A DNA stretch of 64,000 bases from Roridomyces roridus (lineage: Eukaryota > Basidiomycota > Agaricomycetes > Agaricales > Mycenaceae): positions 1,228,402 through 1,292,401 of the forward strand of contig JARKIF010000017.1 of NCBI GenBank assembly GCA_029378245.1, written 5' to 3'. Positions 32,682 through 44,967 of this stretch are shown piece after piece (positions within the stretch are counted from its first letter, which is position 1; each line of letters begins with the position of its first letter). The notes beneath the pieces were generated by a model. The model saw nothing but the letters and a program-made list of their open reading frames with translations. It was not told the origin of the DNA and did no database searches. The position numbers and the translations under genes were made by a program.

Positions 32682-32867
32682 GTGGGAGGTGGGTATACCC
32701 ACCACGCAGTGTGACGTGACATGGGGGGTATCCCCAGGTAGGTATACCCACCGCTGTGGGTGGGTGCACCACCACTGGGTATACCCACTTCCTGGGACCT
32801 ACTTAGGCCCCACCCCTCAGCCATATGTCAAGCCTAAGTAGGTAGGCTTTGAGGTAGCCTGAAGTGT
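32450..32867 (-). repeat. KDZ element right outer terminal inverted repeat
   Basis: Mirror of 14243-14660. The last ten bases are CCTGAAGTGT, followed by the GCCAG target duplicate. Confidence 0.85.
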
Positions 32868-32911
32868 GCCAGAAGTGGTTCAATCCTGCCATTGCCGAAA
32901 GCTTGGGCTCC

Positions 32912-33437
32912 CAGTGTTCGCCCAAAGGGCAAAGCCCTCTGAGCTCAGAGCCCTTTGAGGGCTCTGTGCAGAGGGCTCTGAAAATTTTCGTCGAGTTCAA
33001 AGCCCTTCAGAGGGCTCTGAGATCACGTGCAACTCAGATCAATCAATCGCTGATGGGTAACCGCAATGACGCGTCGACACCCCTTGACCGACAGCCGACA
33101 GCCGCAGCGAATAATGGGCCCCTCCGACCTCGTTCTACGCCGCGCGCCATTGTCCGCCTCCCTCTCTCCGCAGGCCTAAGACCTATGAAAGCCCCACTTG
33201 TCTACCCCATGCCCACACTTCCTCGCTTCCTATTCCCATTCGGAATTCCCAATCATCCCATTCCGCTCTACTAGATGGCCAGGGACACTGGCGATCCCTA
33301 CTGGATTTTTAAAAATAATAAAATAATAAATAAATACTACCAGGGCTCTGAGATGGGCTTTGGCCAAAGCCCTTTGCAAAGGGCAAAGGGCTCTGAGCCG
33401 CCGGGATCCCAATTCAAAGCCCTCTGGGCGAACACTG
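32912..33437. mobile_element. 526 bp hAT-type non-autonomous element
   Basis: Inverted ends start CAGTGTTCGCCCARAGGGC, and the element is flanked by a perfect 8 bp duplication (TGGGCTCC at 32904-32911 and 33438-33445). CAGTG termini and an 8 bp duplication are the hAT signature. The subterminal regions are rich in AGGGCTCTGAG and CAAAGCCCT repeats. There is no transposase. The central 33060-33280 is of ordinary composition and may be captured sequence. Confidence 0.9.
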
Positions 33438-33445
33438 TGGGCTCC

Positions 33446-34933
33446 AGATCACATCATTTTGATTGATATAGATGAGGTAATCCGACTGACCAGTGGCTGA
33501 TGCAACACTCCAATGGGCACTCAGGGGTATAAGATGCATTCTAATGTCTTCGACTGCGCTCTGGGTCACTTTGATTACCCCCATGGAGGCTGAACTGGCT
33601 GATTTGGGGCTCTTTTCACGTATTTGAATATATTTGAATATATCTGAATACAGGCTCAATACAAGGTCTGCGTATCGTATTCATATTCAACTGAATATAT
33701 TCAAAATATATTATCACGTATCGTATTTTTGGCCAGCACTAGGACAGAGGCCCCGGACAGTTGATCAAAAAAAGGTGAAATTGGATGGGCGCCAGCGTAG
33801 CATGGTACTTACTCCGGGACAAAGTGCAAAAAAAACTGCCTTGCAGCCCATGGGTTGCCCATGGGACATAATGGCCTGGAAGAGAATCGAACCCTCGCAA
33901 AACGCAGGATGGTGCTCAGTATGACTATGGAAGCCTACGTGCCAAGTCCAAACAAGTGTTTCGGCCAAGTTCCAGCCTCAGCTTGGAGCCGGACCGATGG
34001 CGTTGGGCACATCAGCAAGCTATGCACCCAAGAGACTACGTACGCGCAAGAGAAGCACAAAGATACACATGTGACTTGTCTGAATCCAAAAGGAGTCGAC
34101 GGAATTTGCGCGAATGGGTCGACGGGGAATCGAACCCTATCGTGATTCGTGACTGGAGGATTAGCAGACCCGGTTCTCACTCTCCTTGATTCCTCTGGTT
34201 GCTACTTATGTCCAGCCGCAAGAAATCTTGCACGATACTATTCTTCGGACTGCCTTTCTACCGTTGGTAATTCATGATCAGTACAGTGCCACTATCCCTT
34301 CACGGTGGATATCCGACTCGGAGTCTGCGTGAACACAAGCACTCCACCACCACGTCCCAGAATGATGTATGTTCATATGTCTCTCGGTCGTTCCTGCACA
34401 AGTTGCTGACGCGGCGGTAGAGAAGAGCTTTTTGGGTGCACGTGGTGCCGAGGCCATTCGATGCCTTTGGAGACTGCCTTTGCCTTTGCCTCTGCACTCT
34501 TGACCTCTGGTATGAGTTATTCGTCATTGATTCTCGTCTACTGGCTCTGACTCTCCCTCCGACTTGCAGACGCTCCGGGAATGTGTGGAAAAAATACTCT
34601 AACCATCCATGCGCCATCCGTGCGACCCCGTATTAGAGTTGTCCCAGCCAAATCGAACTGGATTTTCGTCTACCGTCCCATGGAACTGCAAATGTGTTTG
34701 GCAGATGGGTGTTACAAATAAAATCAACGACCAAGGTCCAACGAGGAACCGAACCACGGCGGAAGTTGGGCGGGACTAAATAAGTATTGTTCGAATTCGT
34801 GTGTTGCAGATCAAAGGAGCCCCTCAGCCGAATCACTGCCGTCGCGGGACCGAAACTCACGGGATGACAAAATGGATTCAAGTGAGAAGATTAATTTACA
34901 TGGGCTGCCGGAATGCACAACGGTAACCCTCTT
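33446..34933. other. Repeat-rich interval with tRNA-like 3' halves, no gene
   Basis: 33595-33735 is an AT-rich tract of ATATTCA/TGAATAT repeats. On the minus strand GAGGGTTCGATTCTC (about 33882-33896) and AGGGTTCGATTCCCC (about 34124-34138) look like tRNA T-arms. The second is preceded by CTGCTAA, like a Ser(GCT) anticodon loop. The 5' halves and closing stems are missing. No protein gene is supported. Confidence 0.45.
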
Positions 34934-35339
34934 TCAAGCCACTCCATCAGTTGTAGGCAAAGCTCTGGAAGTTGAAGCTAAGCAGGGGATATCAATTTTC
35001 CGGATCAAAAGATTTTCGTCACGGAAGAACTTACCCGTCAGGTGCAGTTGCGCATCCAGAACCACCACCGGTGGTGACGGCGGGCGGGCCATTGGTGCAG
35101 AAGTCCTGCGAGCCGCCGGAACGGAAGAACCTGGCCTGGGTAGGAACACCGGAGTAGCTGATCGACTTGGTCGACTCGCCGTCGCTGAGGCCGAAGCACT
35201 CGTTTGCAGGAATATTGTCGCTGGTCAATTGGACTGAACCAGTGCAACCTGCGCCCGACCACCATTGGAAGTCGGCGCCGAGGACGGGGGAAGCGGCCAT
35301 GAGAATGGCGCTAGCGATGAGAACGATGTTGAATTGCAT
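34934..35339 (-). CDS. Small secreted Cys-containing protein, 111 aa
   Basis: Two exons (35035-35339 and 34934-34964) give 112 codons. The signal peptide is clear (MQFNIVLIASAILMAASPVLG), and the mature part starts ADFQWWSGAGCTGS. It has four cysteines in the order GAGC, NECFGL, DFCTNG and GSGCATAP. The layout is that of a widespread agaric family of small secreted proteins (W-S-G..C, C.GL, VP..ARFFRSGG..FC..G, GC.TAP). The last exon is short and its sequence (ALPTTDGVA) departs from the usual tail, so an alternative 3' splice is possible. A TATA-like ATAAATA lies about 110 bp upstream. Function unknown; presumably extracellular. Confidence 0.75.
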
Positions 35340-37814
35340 GGTGCGGTGGTAGTTTCTGCGGAGTGTGAGAACTGGCCGAGGTAGATGAGAGAAGGCTGAC
35401 CTGATCGAGGGGGAGGAGGAACTGAGGAATAAGGAGACTTGGACTGGTATTTATGCATTCTAACAACTGAATCAAGGCAACCCTCGCTATAACTCCGTCA
35501 AATCAACGTTCGGTCGACGGATATGAGATCAGTTGAGCGTTAATGAAAGGCGGGTCGTCCCGACCGCAGAAGCGGCGCAAATCCGGTTTACCACCGTGCC
35601 GACCCCAAATGCATATCCAGTCGACGTGTCGACGACACATCTGTACCACATCTTGTATAGTAATGTGCTCACGGACCGCCCCGCTTTCAGATGCCCAGCC
35701 CAGCTGTCGTCCCGGAGTGCTTCTCAACACACTCGAGGCTGGCGGCCTGCGCCGCGTGTCTCTCATTGTACGACTGAATGCATAGATTCCATGCAAGATT
35801 TCGTACGATATAACATTGGCCTAGACTGAAAATTCGGTTGGATGAACTGCTCATACCGGCGTCGGGGAAAAAGTTACGAACTGATGACACAAATATCAAC
35901 TGCGGTCTGGATTGAACATATCCCGAGGTTTCGGCGCTGGGCCGAAGTGGCATTGTGCGTGGCCTCTCAAATCTTTCACATAAATCGAATGGAGGCGATG
36001 GCACGAGTGATGGACTCTGTCCCATAGTTTTTCTCTCGACGTATATACATGCACGAAATCTGGGTCCAAGGTGGCAAAATGTGCAGAGTCCAATTCGGAG
36101 ATTTATGAGCAGTAGTGAACTCCGTACTGCCCTTTCTCTGCGTCTTTTCAATCAAGTCCAAGACCTGATACTCCAGCTCTGCGTCCTCCAGTCCCTCGGC
36201 CGTCCTCGCAATCTCCTTCATAAATGCTTCACACATCATTGAGAATTTAGATGCGGCTTCGGACTCTCGATTCCTTCACATTTGAAGGTCTCACGAGTTG
36301 GCCAACGAAGCTTGAGTTCGGCCGAAAAACTTGGACGTCGCGTAAGGGTGGACGCCAGATCACATCCTTCTAATGCCATTTGGCCAGGGAATAACGGGGC
36401 AGAGATCCGATGCTTGTGATATTATCCTCCGACGACTCACCGGCATATTCGTTAAATCAGCTATCTGCATCTTGTCGGTTCAAACGTTCACGTCCCGACG
36501 ACCCTAGGAGTCCAATCCTGAAAGAAACATATGTATGTGGCATATCTGAGGCCAAAAGAAAGGAGGATTTCTCCCACGATGCCCGTAAATGGCTCGAGTG
36601 GGAATCGAACCCTGGCCTGTGGACGCGGTCTTGAGTGCTTTGACTAAGTGCCGAGCTCTTGGATAATGTTGCACGCCAAGAGCTTATAATATTGCTATCA
36701 ATCGGACGTGTTATTCAGAACTGCTGCTGCATCCTTTCGAATGGCGGCGTCTTTGATTGGGGTCAAATTGTCGCATTGAACGCTCGACGCAGCCATTCAT
36801 GTACATACAGCTACAACTTGTTCGTCAGCTGTATCGTAGTCTGTCTACGAGAGACTACCATTCATGAGGTCGATACGTGTACATACATTCCGAGTTGCGA
36901 GCGTGGGGAAGCCGGCGGAGTTGAGGCTGGTGAGCTCAAGTGTTGGGAGGTGTAAGAACAGGATTTGGTCCAGAGGCCAGTAAATGTGTCCAATGGAAAC
37001 TGGTCCGAAACCTCAACAAAAGAACGCTGACCTCTGGAGGAGCACTATGCATCAGCAAGGAGTCGAACTCCGGCTGCAGCAACACGGTGAATTGCGGCTG
37101 GTTCAAATCCCTGGCCATACATTCCACATGCAGTCCGATTGAGTATGTTGAGGCCAACAGCTTGAAACGAAACTAATTGAAAGAAGGGAAGCACTGTTAC
37201 TGGGTTGATTGGCTTGATATTTGTATCGTCATATACCCAAGTTCTGTGGACCACGCAAGCGTATCATTACTAGTACGCTCCACGTCATGGCAACGTGTCG
37301 GATAAAATTGGTGTGGCAAAAAGAAACGGTGTAAGTACGCCCAAGGAAGGAGCGAGGGTTGGGGGTTATCGCAGTTACATACACTAGTTGGAAGCGTTAG
37401 TAATCCGAGACGATAATTCCTAGAGATGCAGAATTAAGGTTCATTTCTTGTGTCTGCGTTCAATCTGCGTTTACTAAGTACCGTGCATATGTAAGGCCAG
37501 GTAAGTTCTGGCTCGGAAAAATTAAAGTTCGTTGCCCATCGGTAGCCGAGACTACTCAATATCACTACCGGAAGTTGACCAGAAGTTATCCTCATTGGAG
37601 AGTCACTAGTCACTAGTCATATCGCCCGCTGGTCAAACAAGCCATTCAACGGCTTGCAGTCTACCCTGAAACGGCCCGAAGCCGATCTCTTGAGGCCGCC
37701 CATTCCTTGTGTGAATCAGGCGCGCTGGCCCGATGCTTCCCAGGAGTCACGCTTCGACAGGTGGGTATTTAAGACTCGAGTCGGGGGAATTCAGCACGTT
37801 GATATTACACTACC
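35340..37814. other. No convincing gene; tRNA-like fragment
   Basis: The minus-strand frame 36100-36239 (MKEIARTAEGLEDAELEY) is coding-like but isolated. At 36595-36665 (minus) a tRNA-like string has an A-box-like CACTTAGTCAAAGC, a CTCAAGA loop and CAGGGTTCGATTCCC, but the acceptor stem does not pair. The rest shows nothing. Confidence 0.35.
37766..37772 (+). promoter_or_regulatory. TATA-like box before a candidate small secreted protein
   Basis: TATTTAA is 43 bp upstream of the ATG at 37815. It is the main support for that start. Confidence 0.3.
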
Positions 37815-38073
37815 ATGCAGGTTTTGACCATCCTCCTCGCGGCACTCGTGGCTTCAACGGCTGCTAATGTGAGCCCTCAACGTCAGAAGCAGTAGTCCCT
37901 GTGCACTAATGAACGACGCTCGCAGCCCTTGCTCAAGGCATGTTCCAACTCGTGGCATCCCGATGCCTAACTCACTCAAAGCTGATTAGAACCGAGTGTC
38001 CGTGAAGTTTGTTCCGGCGACCCAGGTCAAAACATTCGCCGCGCGGGAGACACTACGTGCCAGAGGCTTGTGA
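37815..38073 (+). CDS. Candidate very small secreted protein (about 49 aa)
   Basis: The first 18 codons form a good signal peptide (MQVLTILLAALVASTAAN) ending at a GTGAGC donor, with acceptor CTCGCAG at 37925. One reading then uses a 12 nt exon (37926-37937), a GC-AG intron and a last exon 37990-38073, ending AARETLRARGL. The simple unspliced alternative stops after PLLKACSNSWHPDA. The signal peptide is the only firm part. It may be a remnant of a secreted protein gene. Confidence 0.3.
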
Positions 38074-38812
38074 AGCGGCGGGTGGTGGCCAGGAAAGCTC
38101 CAATATGGCATCGTGGGCGCGAGCCCGTTTGCGTATCGTTGGGGGGAATAATTGAGTGTGACTGGGATTCGTGCAGTGTCGTTAGCTTTTCAAGGGAATG
38201 AATTAGATGAGATGTGCGCATGTCGGCCGGACCAGTCACACTAAGGTATCACCTTGCTGTATGTCTTGCCAATCTGATCAGCACGATCGAAACCCATCTC
38301 AAAGCTTAAGGACGAATAGTATTGGGTAAAACTTCATGCTACATTGGCCGTACTTGAAGGAGAAGGATTGAAACTATGTACGACCAACGATGGAGGCAAT
38401 CAGCCATAGAATTCCGGGTCCGGGTTGAAATAGTCCCAATATTTACAGCGTGGAAGGCGAGAGAAAGAGAGAGAAAGGATACCAACTATCATTGTCAACG
38501 ACCCGAAGCCATACCCTGACCTCAAGTCGAACTAGTTAGGCGAACCGATTGATGGGCAGCCGGAATGGAGACAATGGTCATATCTTCGTCTTTTGTTGGA
38601 TTACGATCTATTGTGGTTGGCAACGGACGATGTGGACCTTCAGGGTTGCTTTTTGTTCTCATATGTGGCGTCCCGTGGAAGGCTCGTATGAAGCTTATTT
38701 CTGTCTTAGCGGTGACTTCTGGTTAAAAGTTAAAATTGGTTCGGACTAAAAGGAAGAAGAGTACGAATAGTCCAAATCCAGCATCAGGGTATATTCAGCG
38801 TCAACATCCCAA
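38074..38812. other. Intergenic, nothing seen
   Basis: No supported frame, repeat or RNA. Confidence 0.5.
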
Positions 38813-41800
38813 TCACTCAATAAAATAAAGCAAAAAATTCCTCCTTCCAACCGGCGACACCGCGTTCGCGTTTCCTCCAAGGATCGTCACATTCGGAGGG
38901 GCATCTGGTAAAAGCGCCGAGGCAAACTTACTCGCTGTCCACCGTTTGGTTAGCTTCTCGTTCAAGGAACTGAAAGAAACAAAGAACCCACCAATCTTCC
39001 TCGTCCTCAACTCGGAACCCTCCTCCGATGAAGAGGAAGACGAACATACGAAATGCAAGAAAGCCGTCACGGATATCCACACCTACACCAAAACCCATTA
39101 GCTAACTCTGCCACGACCACACAACGAAAACAGAAGGAAGACAGGAAATTTAAAGAAAGACGCACATTAACACCCACAGCCGGCAACGCATCCAACATCT
39201 CAAACGCCTCATCCCGACTCGTCATCTCTGCGCACCTCGCATGCAACTCGTACGGTACGAGCGGTTCTGTAAGAGACTCCAAAAGCCGGAAGAGCGCCTC
39301 CCCGAATGCAATCGGGACCTTGTCGTCTTCCGCGGTTGGTGCGAAGGGAAAGTCAGCGCCGGTGTCGAGGCACTGAGATGTGTACACGGATCAGTTGTTG
39401 CGTGGCTGACAAGGGAATTGAGATGAGACGCACCTCGCGTATGATATCCACCGTCCCCGGATCCGCAGGCGACACAAACACATTATCCTTGCCCAAAATC
39501 AGCAAAGAAAGAAAGAAGGAAAAAAGAGAACGACGCACGAATTTAATCTCAGGCGCCATCATCCAATTCACGAGCCTCATAATCTCCCTCGGCGCATTAA
39601 TCGCCCTATCCACCGCCAACAACTCGCTCGAAGCCGTGAGCGACCGGATCGGACCAGGAAGCCTCGTCAACCGTGCTAGACTATTCGCAAAACACGTAGG
39701 TTCTGCAGCGATGTTGAATGCAAGTCAGACACACGACTGGACTAGACGCACCGTATTCCGCCGTAACAGCAATAAAATGATCCTTCCCCATGACGGTATG
39801 CAGGATCAGCGTACAGTCAAGCGCCTTGTGGTCGATATTCAGCCGTGCAGCAGTGTCGAGGTCGATAGACGCCGTCAACGTGATCTGAACGACCTCGTCT
39901 GGGAGGAGAAGCGCCGTCATAGGCTCAATCGTCAACCAATCAGGATCTCCAGCATCCCCGTCAGCAAACAAGACAAGACGTAGGAACAAAACTCACGAAT
40001 AGCCTCTTCACTATCAACCGGCACAAGCCGATATGCACACGGCACTTTTCCAATATTCCTCACCTCCACCGTCCGACTCGAATTCGTCCTGCTCCCATAC
40101 GAAATCTTGCCCATATCCACAGTGGAATTCAGGATCTTGAGATTTACACGCGCGTTCATGTCTTCGTGCGCGTCCTCCAGACCTTTGAGCTGCCGGTACA
40201 ACTTGTCTGCGGTCTTTTCTGCGGTGGGGAGGTGCATGATGTCGACCTGGCATGTTCGTTGAATCACTGTCAAAGGGATAGAGTATGAAACGCACGTCGA
40301 TGTTGAACTCGGCCGACACAGGCCTGTGGTCGCTCATCGTGATTTGGGGATGCCCATCATAGCTGAGCTGCGTTATAGGCGCAGAGGCGTTGGACGCGTA
40401 CAGGATACGGTCTGTCCATGCCGGGCGACGCCTAGGGCATCAATTTGCGTAAGCACAGAGAGTCGAAACAAAACCTGCGTACTTCAAGTCGTATCCCAAA
40501 TCATCCTTCAACAACCCCGCGTTGAACCGATACGTCCTTCAAAACCGCCTCAAAACTCACAGAAAGTGAAAGAGAGAGGGAGAACTTGCGGCAAATGCTC
40601 GATCCTCCCCTCTTCGAACATATCAAACGCCTTCTTGGTCCGCATCGCGGCTTTCAGCTATCCAAAGCATCAACGAACGACTCGCTTCAAGCAGGAAAGA
40701 AAGGAATCCATACCTGATCATACCTTAACAATACGTCAAACCTCCCGTCCTCACCCCACTCCTTCTTTGAACCCAATATCGTCCGCACATCAACGTCAGG
40801 CGCGTCAATCCGATAATTCAAATCCCCCATCCAAAACACGACATCGCTCTCAAACACACTGGCCCCAGGAATCGGAGAATCGAAAACCAACCTCCGCGCG
40901 AGCTCGTTAAAGTCCGTATTCCGCTTCTCGTACATCTCGTCAAACGCCGCGAGGTGCGAGTTCACAAAAGTGAGGACGGTGGGTTTAAGTTGTTGCGCTT
41001 CGTCGGAGGAAGAGGGAGGAGTGAACTTCATCCGGACCGTAGTACCGCCTTTATTTCCCTTACAAAGAGTCAATCCAAGGAAGAGGAAGCGGAGGATTGA
41101 AACGTACCATGAGCCCCATAATCCCCGTCCCAGCCGCGGTGCCCTTAATCTCACTAAAACACGGTCGCAGCGCTTTGCGCACGATCACTATTATGAGTAT
41201 ACCGACGAGTTGTTTCGATGCGAGCTACACAATATTCAGCTGGATGCAGAAACAGGAGGAAGAAAGACAAGCGCACCTTCTCGTACCCCTCGGCGCGCTC
41301 ACCCAGGGCAGCAAACACGGCCGTACACCACGCATCCTCCTTGACGGTTGTCGTGGAGTATATGAGCGCCTCTGTCGAGAGGTCGAGTTCCTGGAAACCC
41401 AGGACGTAGAGGTCCGGGCCTGCGTCTGTGGTCGGCTGGGCTTCAGAATTTCCGTCCTCGAACGGATCAGACTGCTTCTCCTCCCCATCGACATTGACGT
41501 TGAACGGTGACACCACTTTCAGCGGGGGGATGAATGAATCGGCGCTAATTCCCAGCCACGAAGACAAATCCTGCGATGGTAGGTTCCCGTTCACGTTGAA
41601 CGAACCAATACGAATTCTATTCATTTCAATTGAGTATTTCTCTCGGAAAAGGAGAAAAATACTCACCGAAGAGGATACCTCCCACTCACACACTCCTCTC
41701 TAACACTCCTCGCTATCCAATCATCGCGAATCCGGATAACATCCGTGAGATCGTCGCCGCCCTCCGAGCCGGCAAATGCAGGTGACAGCCGGGTGAGGAG

Positions 41801-42627
41801 GGCTAATCGAGTGGTGCGTAGGTCGGGTGGGCTGGAAAATACTGCAGTGAGAGTCAATGTTGAGACGGAACTCGGAATGAGTTATGACGCACGGTCGGGT
41901 AACGGTGCGCGTTGCAAGGTGTATGGAGCCAACCACGAGAATGTGGTGAGTGGAGGAGCAGCTGACTCTGATGGTGCCTCTGGTTGGTCGGTATAAGAAT
42001 GGGTATTCACCCCGAGAAGCAGCCTGACGCACCTGCGATCTCCTTTAGCCGTTTGCATTCGGCCAAAACTTCCCGCAAGGTCTGTACATCTTGCGTATGC
42101 AGCGTCAATGGTTCCAGACCGGGGATGTCCCCTTGTTTGATGGTCAGGCTTATGAGGCCTGTACAGATTGAGATGATTGTGTGCCCGAAGAAAAAGGTCG
42201 GACACGCACCAGCAGATGTCTGGGACGCCGAGCGGCGAAGATCCAACGTGGCCCTCCTGACCTGGACCTGCGCCATCGAGATAGAAAAGTCTCCAAACAC
42301 GGGAAACACGCGGAGAATGTCCGATTGTGTGAATGTCCCGCCCGAAGAGGCAGCCTTGGCCTTGAGGACGAATACACTGTCGCATTCTTAGCAATTTGGA
42401 GCACGGACTCCACAAGGCACGCACCTCCCCTCCTCCTCCGTATCAGGCCCGTCGCTATGGGCCACGACAGCCACGATGCGTCGACGCCGAAGGTCGTCTG
42501 TGGAATCCGTAGATGGGACAGGGGTGTTGGGCGGGTCGTTGGGGCCCGGTGGAATGAAAGCGTCAAGAATGACCTTGACTTGGTCCGAAGGTCGCATGAG
42601 GCCTCGGATGGAGCCTTCGGTCGCCAT
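38813..42627 (-). CDS. Inositol polyphosphate 5-phosphatase, OCRL type (5-phosphatase, ASH, RhoGAP-like)
   Basis: It removes the 5-phosphate from phosphoinositides such as PI(4,5)P2 on Golgi, endosome and plasma membranes. The start MATEGSIRGLMRPSDQ lies at 42627; roughly a dozen introns follow. The N-terminal part (VQVRRATLDLRRSASQT) may be PH-like. The catalytic domain shows RIRIGSFNVNGN, DLYVLGFQELDLS, NKGGTTVRM, FVNSHLAAFDEMYEKRN, WMGDLNYRID, RPAWTDRILY and SDHRPV, which are all the hallmark motifs. Then comes the ASH beta-domain (NLKILNSTVDMGKISYGSR) and a RhoGAP-like C-terminus (PIAFGEALFRLLESL, ending NAVSPVGRRNFLLYFIE, TGA at 38813). The domain order is that of OCRL/INPP5B. No lesion was found, but not every exon join was checked. 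Confidence 0.9.
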
Positions 42628-44172
42628 CGTGGTGGTCGTGGTCGGAAGGCAAGATGATGGATGACGCCGCTAAACCCTAACCTTAACTCTGAAACGTTTC
42701 ATCCGTCAAAACGCCGAAGTGAGATGCAAGGAGAGGCGTTAAGTAGCAGCTGTGGATAAATTACAGAGTTGCTGGAAAGTGGCGAAAGAATGCCGGGCAG
42801 AAGAGCCAGAGCCGAGAGACCGCTGCGGTCGGCACCGCGGATGATGAAATCAAATCACTGACAAATCACGACTCGGCTTGTCTTCTACTCTCATCTGGCG
42901 GCGACGAGAATCAGTCATCCATACAGTCTGTGACCTCATCATCCGCATCGTTTCCCTGTCCTACTTGCACATCTGCCGCCGCTGATCCCTTCCTCCGGCG
43001 CGTCTCAAGATCCTCGGCGATGGGCCTAAGTTCTCATCCACAAATCCGTCTCATCCCCGCGTCCACTTTTCTCTGACTCTTTTTCAGCTAGAGCATGGCA
43101 CTCGAGACTTTCTTGCTGGATATCCGACCTTCGAGATGATGTGACGACTGTATCTTGTCCTCGCCCTTCTCCGAACGAGAAGCTAGCGGTAGCTATCTAT
43201 AACCTGCTACTGAATTCGCAAGATTCGACCATGAACAAGTCCACCAACTTCAACTCATTCTGTTCTTGGGTCCCCCAGCTGCGTTGTCAAGTTTGCAAGA
43301 CAGAAAGTCCTACATGCTCTCGTGCCGCTGAGTTGGCTGAACACCCAGCCGAACAGCTTGGTCCTTCTCGTTTCCCGTCCGACAAACATTTGTACCATGC
43401 TCGACTGGACCCTGCTCGCAAGTCGCCCTGGCAGCTTCGTCGTCAAGTGTCCAAGCCCTGCTTCCTGTCGTACCGTGCGGCGCCGGCCCAGTAACTTGGT
43501 CGTTCCCCTGGTTGTTTCGCATCCGACAAACAGTTACATTGTCCATGTGTCCTCCCGCATCTTACGTCGTCGGACTTCTCGGCTTTACCGAACCCTGAAT
43601 GTTTATGCTCAGTGCTCAATGACTCACAGTGAATCATAGTTGTTCGAGGCGATGACCGAATGCGAGGAGAGGTTCACGAGGATCCCGAGCTTGCCGGTTT
43701 CCCAACATACGTGGTGCCACGGCGAGACGATGTCGGAATGGAAAATGGGCGCGTAACAAGTTCAGCAGCTGCAGGTCTTCCGAGGCGGAAATATACGGGA
43801 ATTTCAGTTTTCTTCTGCGTTTTAGTGCGTCGAATGTGTTCTCAACGCCGCTGGTGTACCTAGCTCATCCTCAGACCCTCAAATGGCCCGTATCTTATAT
43901 GATTTACCCCGCGGACCAAGCGATCTTCCTTCAGCTTACCAAACGACCTCATCGAATGGATCTTTCCGAGAGTTGGGCACCATAGGTTACAGGGTTAGTT
44001 GATCGCTGCTACTCTTCGTTTAGGTACTGAGCGCTTTGAAGTTTTAGATCAGGTTTCGAGACGATGCGGGACATCTGGGAGGCATCACGGTCAGTTGGTT
44101 GCTCGTGTGCACCGTCGTCGTCTCGCAAGGTATGTCCCATATGCAGAGCTCTGCTGGCGTCTAACGGAATTG
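42628..44172. other. Upstream region of the phosphatase and start of the duplicated unit
   Basis: 42628-43200 holds no gene and is the divergent upstream region of the phosphatase. From about 43430 the sequence is the 5' flank of the duplicated 149 aa gene and is shared with 46975-47330. Short open frames here (43141-43639) recur in degenerate form in the other copy and are not supported as genes. Confidence 0.4.
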
Positions 44173-44179
44173 TATAAAG
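44173..44179 (+). promoter_or_regulatory. TATA box, duplicated gene copy 1
   Basis: TATAAAG is 116-122 bp before the ATG at 44295. The equivalent in copy 2 is TATAAA at 47335-47340. Confidence 0.5.
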
Positions 44180-44294
44180 TCAGAGGCGCAGACTGCGAAT
44201 TCTTCATCATTCCTTCAATTCACTCTTCTTTCTTCTTTCCTTCAATTCACTCTTCTTTCTTCTTTCCTCTCCCCACTCCAACTTCTTTATAATA

Positions 44295-44967
44295 ATGTCA
44301 GACTCGGCCAAGTTCTACCCAATCCGCTTGTCGGCCAAGGTTCAATCCACCACGGACGCTGTCGCCGCTTTGGAGCAGTGAGTCGCTTGACACTGACTGC
44401 CATTATGAGCCCTGAATAACTTTGTTGGATAGGGTTCTCCAAGCGCAGAGGGTGACCCCGCAAACCGTTGAATGCTTCAATAGGCTTCAGGCTGAGGTTA
44501 TCGCCCTCCGAGAGGCCGTGGGTGTAAGCCGCTCACGCTGCTCGACGATACTACTTTCATTTAATCATCCTTGTATTACAGCTGAACGACCGGAACTCTC
44601 TTGCCAATATCCCTCCCGGTTCGTCTGCGTCTCATCCATTGGAGCGGGAATCATAATAAATCATCATCACAGTGGTCAACCCCCTCGAACAAACAGCCAT
44701 CGCTACACTCTGGGACGAAGTGCCTCTCCAGGTTTTAGCTGACGTGCATATGCGCAACGCAGAAGCGTTGGCGAGGTACGGACAGAGCGACGCGCAGGTT
44801 TACGTCGAGTGCCACAAGTATTTGCACTTGCATCCGACCAAGGAGGGTCCCGATTTCGTGAGTTTCCAGTTGTATGCTTGAATGGTCGGGTGGCTAAATG
44901 ATGGTTGTTGTAGCACAAGATGGTCAAGAGGGCGACGATGTTGGCGCATAAACTTGCACACAACTGA
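44295..44967 (+). CDS. Duplicated uncharacterised protein, copy 1, 149 aa
   Basis: Five exons (44295-44377, 44433-44523, 44582-44618, 44673-44857, 44914-44967) sum to 450 nt, exactly 150 codons. The product is helical and polar: MSDSAKFYPIRLSAKVQ, then LQAQRVTPQTVECFNRLQAE, IATLWDEVPLQVLADVHM, ECHKYLHLHP and KMVKRATMLAHKLAHN. There is no signal peptide or membrane segment, and no family is recognised. Every intron position is shared with copy 2. Differences between copies are mostly conservative substitutions with no frame change, so both have been held under coding constraint or the duplication is recent. Confidence 0.8.

Larger units (their letters stand above)
14243..32867. mobile_element. 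18.6 kb KDZ-superfamily DNA transposon, apparently complete
   Basis: The outer ends are inverted copies starting ACACTTCAGGCTACC. 14243-14660 mirrors 32450-32867 without an indel, and I found only one base change. The insertion is flanked by GCCAG on both sides (14238-14242 and 32868-32872). Further in, each end has tandem units of about 83 bp, a palindrome array, tRNA-derived units and a diverged inner inverted segment (15920-16010 against 30875-30960), so the inverted ends total about 1.8-2 kb. The interior holds a KDZ transposase and at least three other genes. Transposase and cargo are mostly undamaged and the outer ends are near-identical, which suggests recent activity. KDZ elements are known to be abundant in mushroom genomes. 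Confidence 0.85.

Noticed and set aside
14084..33735. Larger element bounded by the AT-rich ATATTCA tracts
   Set aside because: The two tracts are in direct, not inverted, orientation and differ in detail, so they do not define one element.
34100..34170. tRNA-Ser(GCT) gene
   Set aside because: Only a 3' half is recognisable; the D-arm and 5' acceptor strand are missing.
36595..36665. tRNA-Leu-like gene
   Set aside because: Anticodon-loop and B-box-like parts exist, but the acceptor and T stems do not pair.
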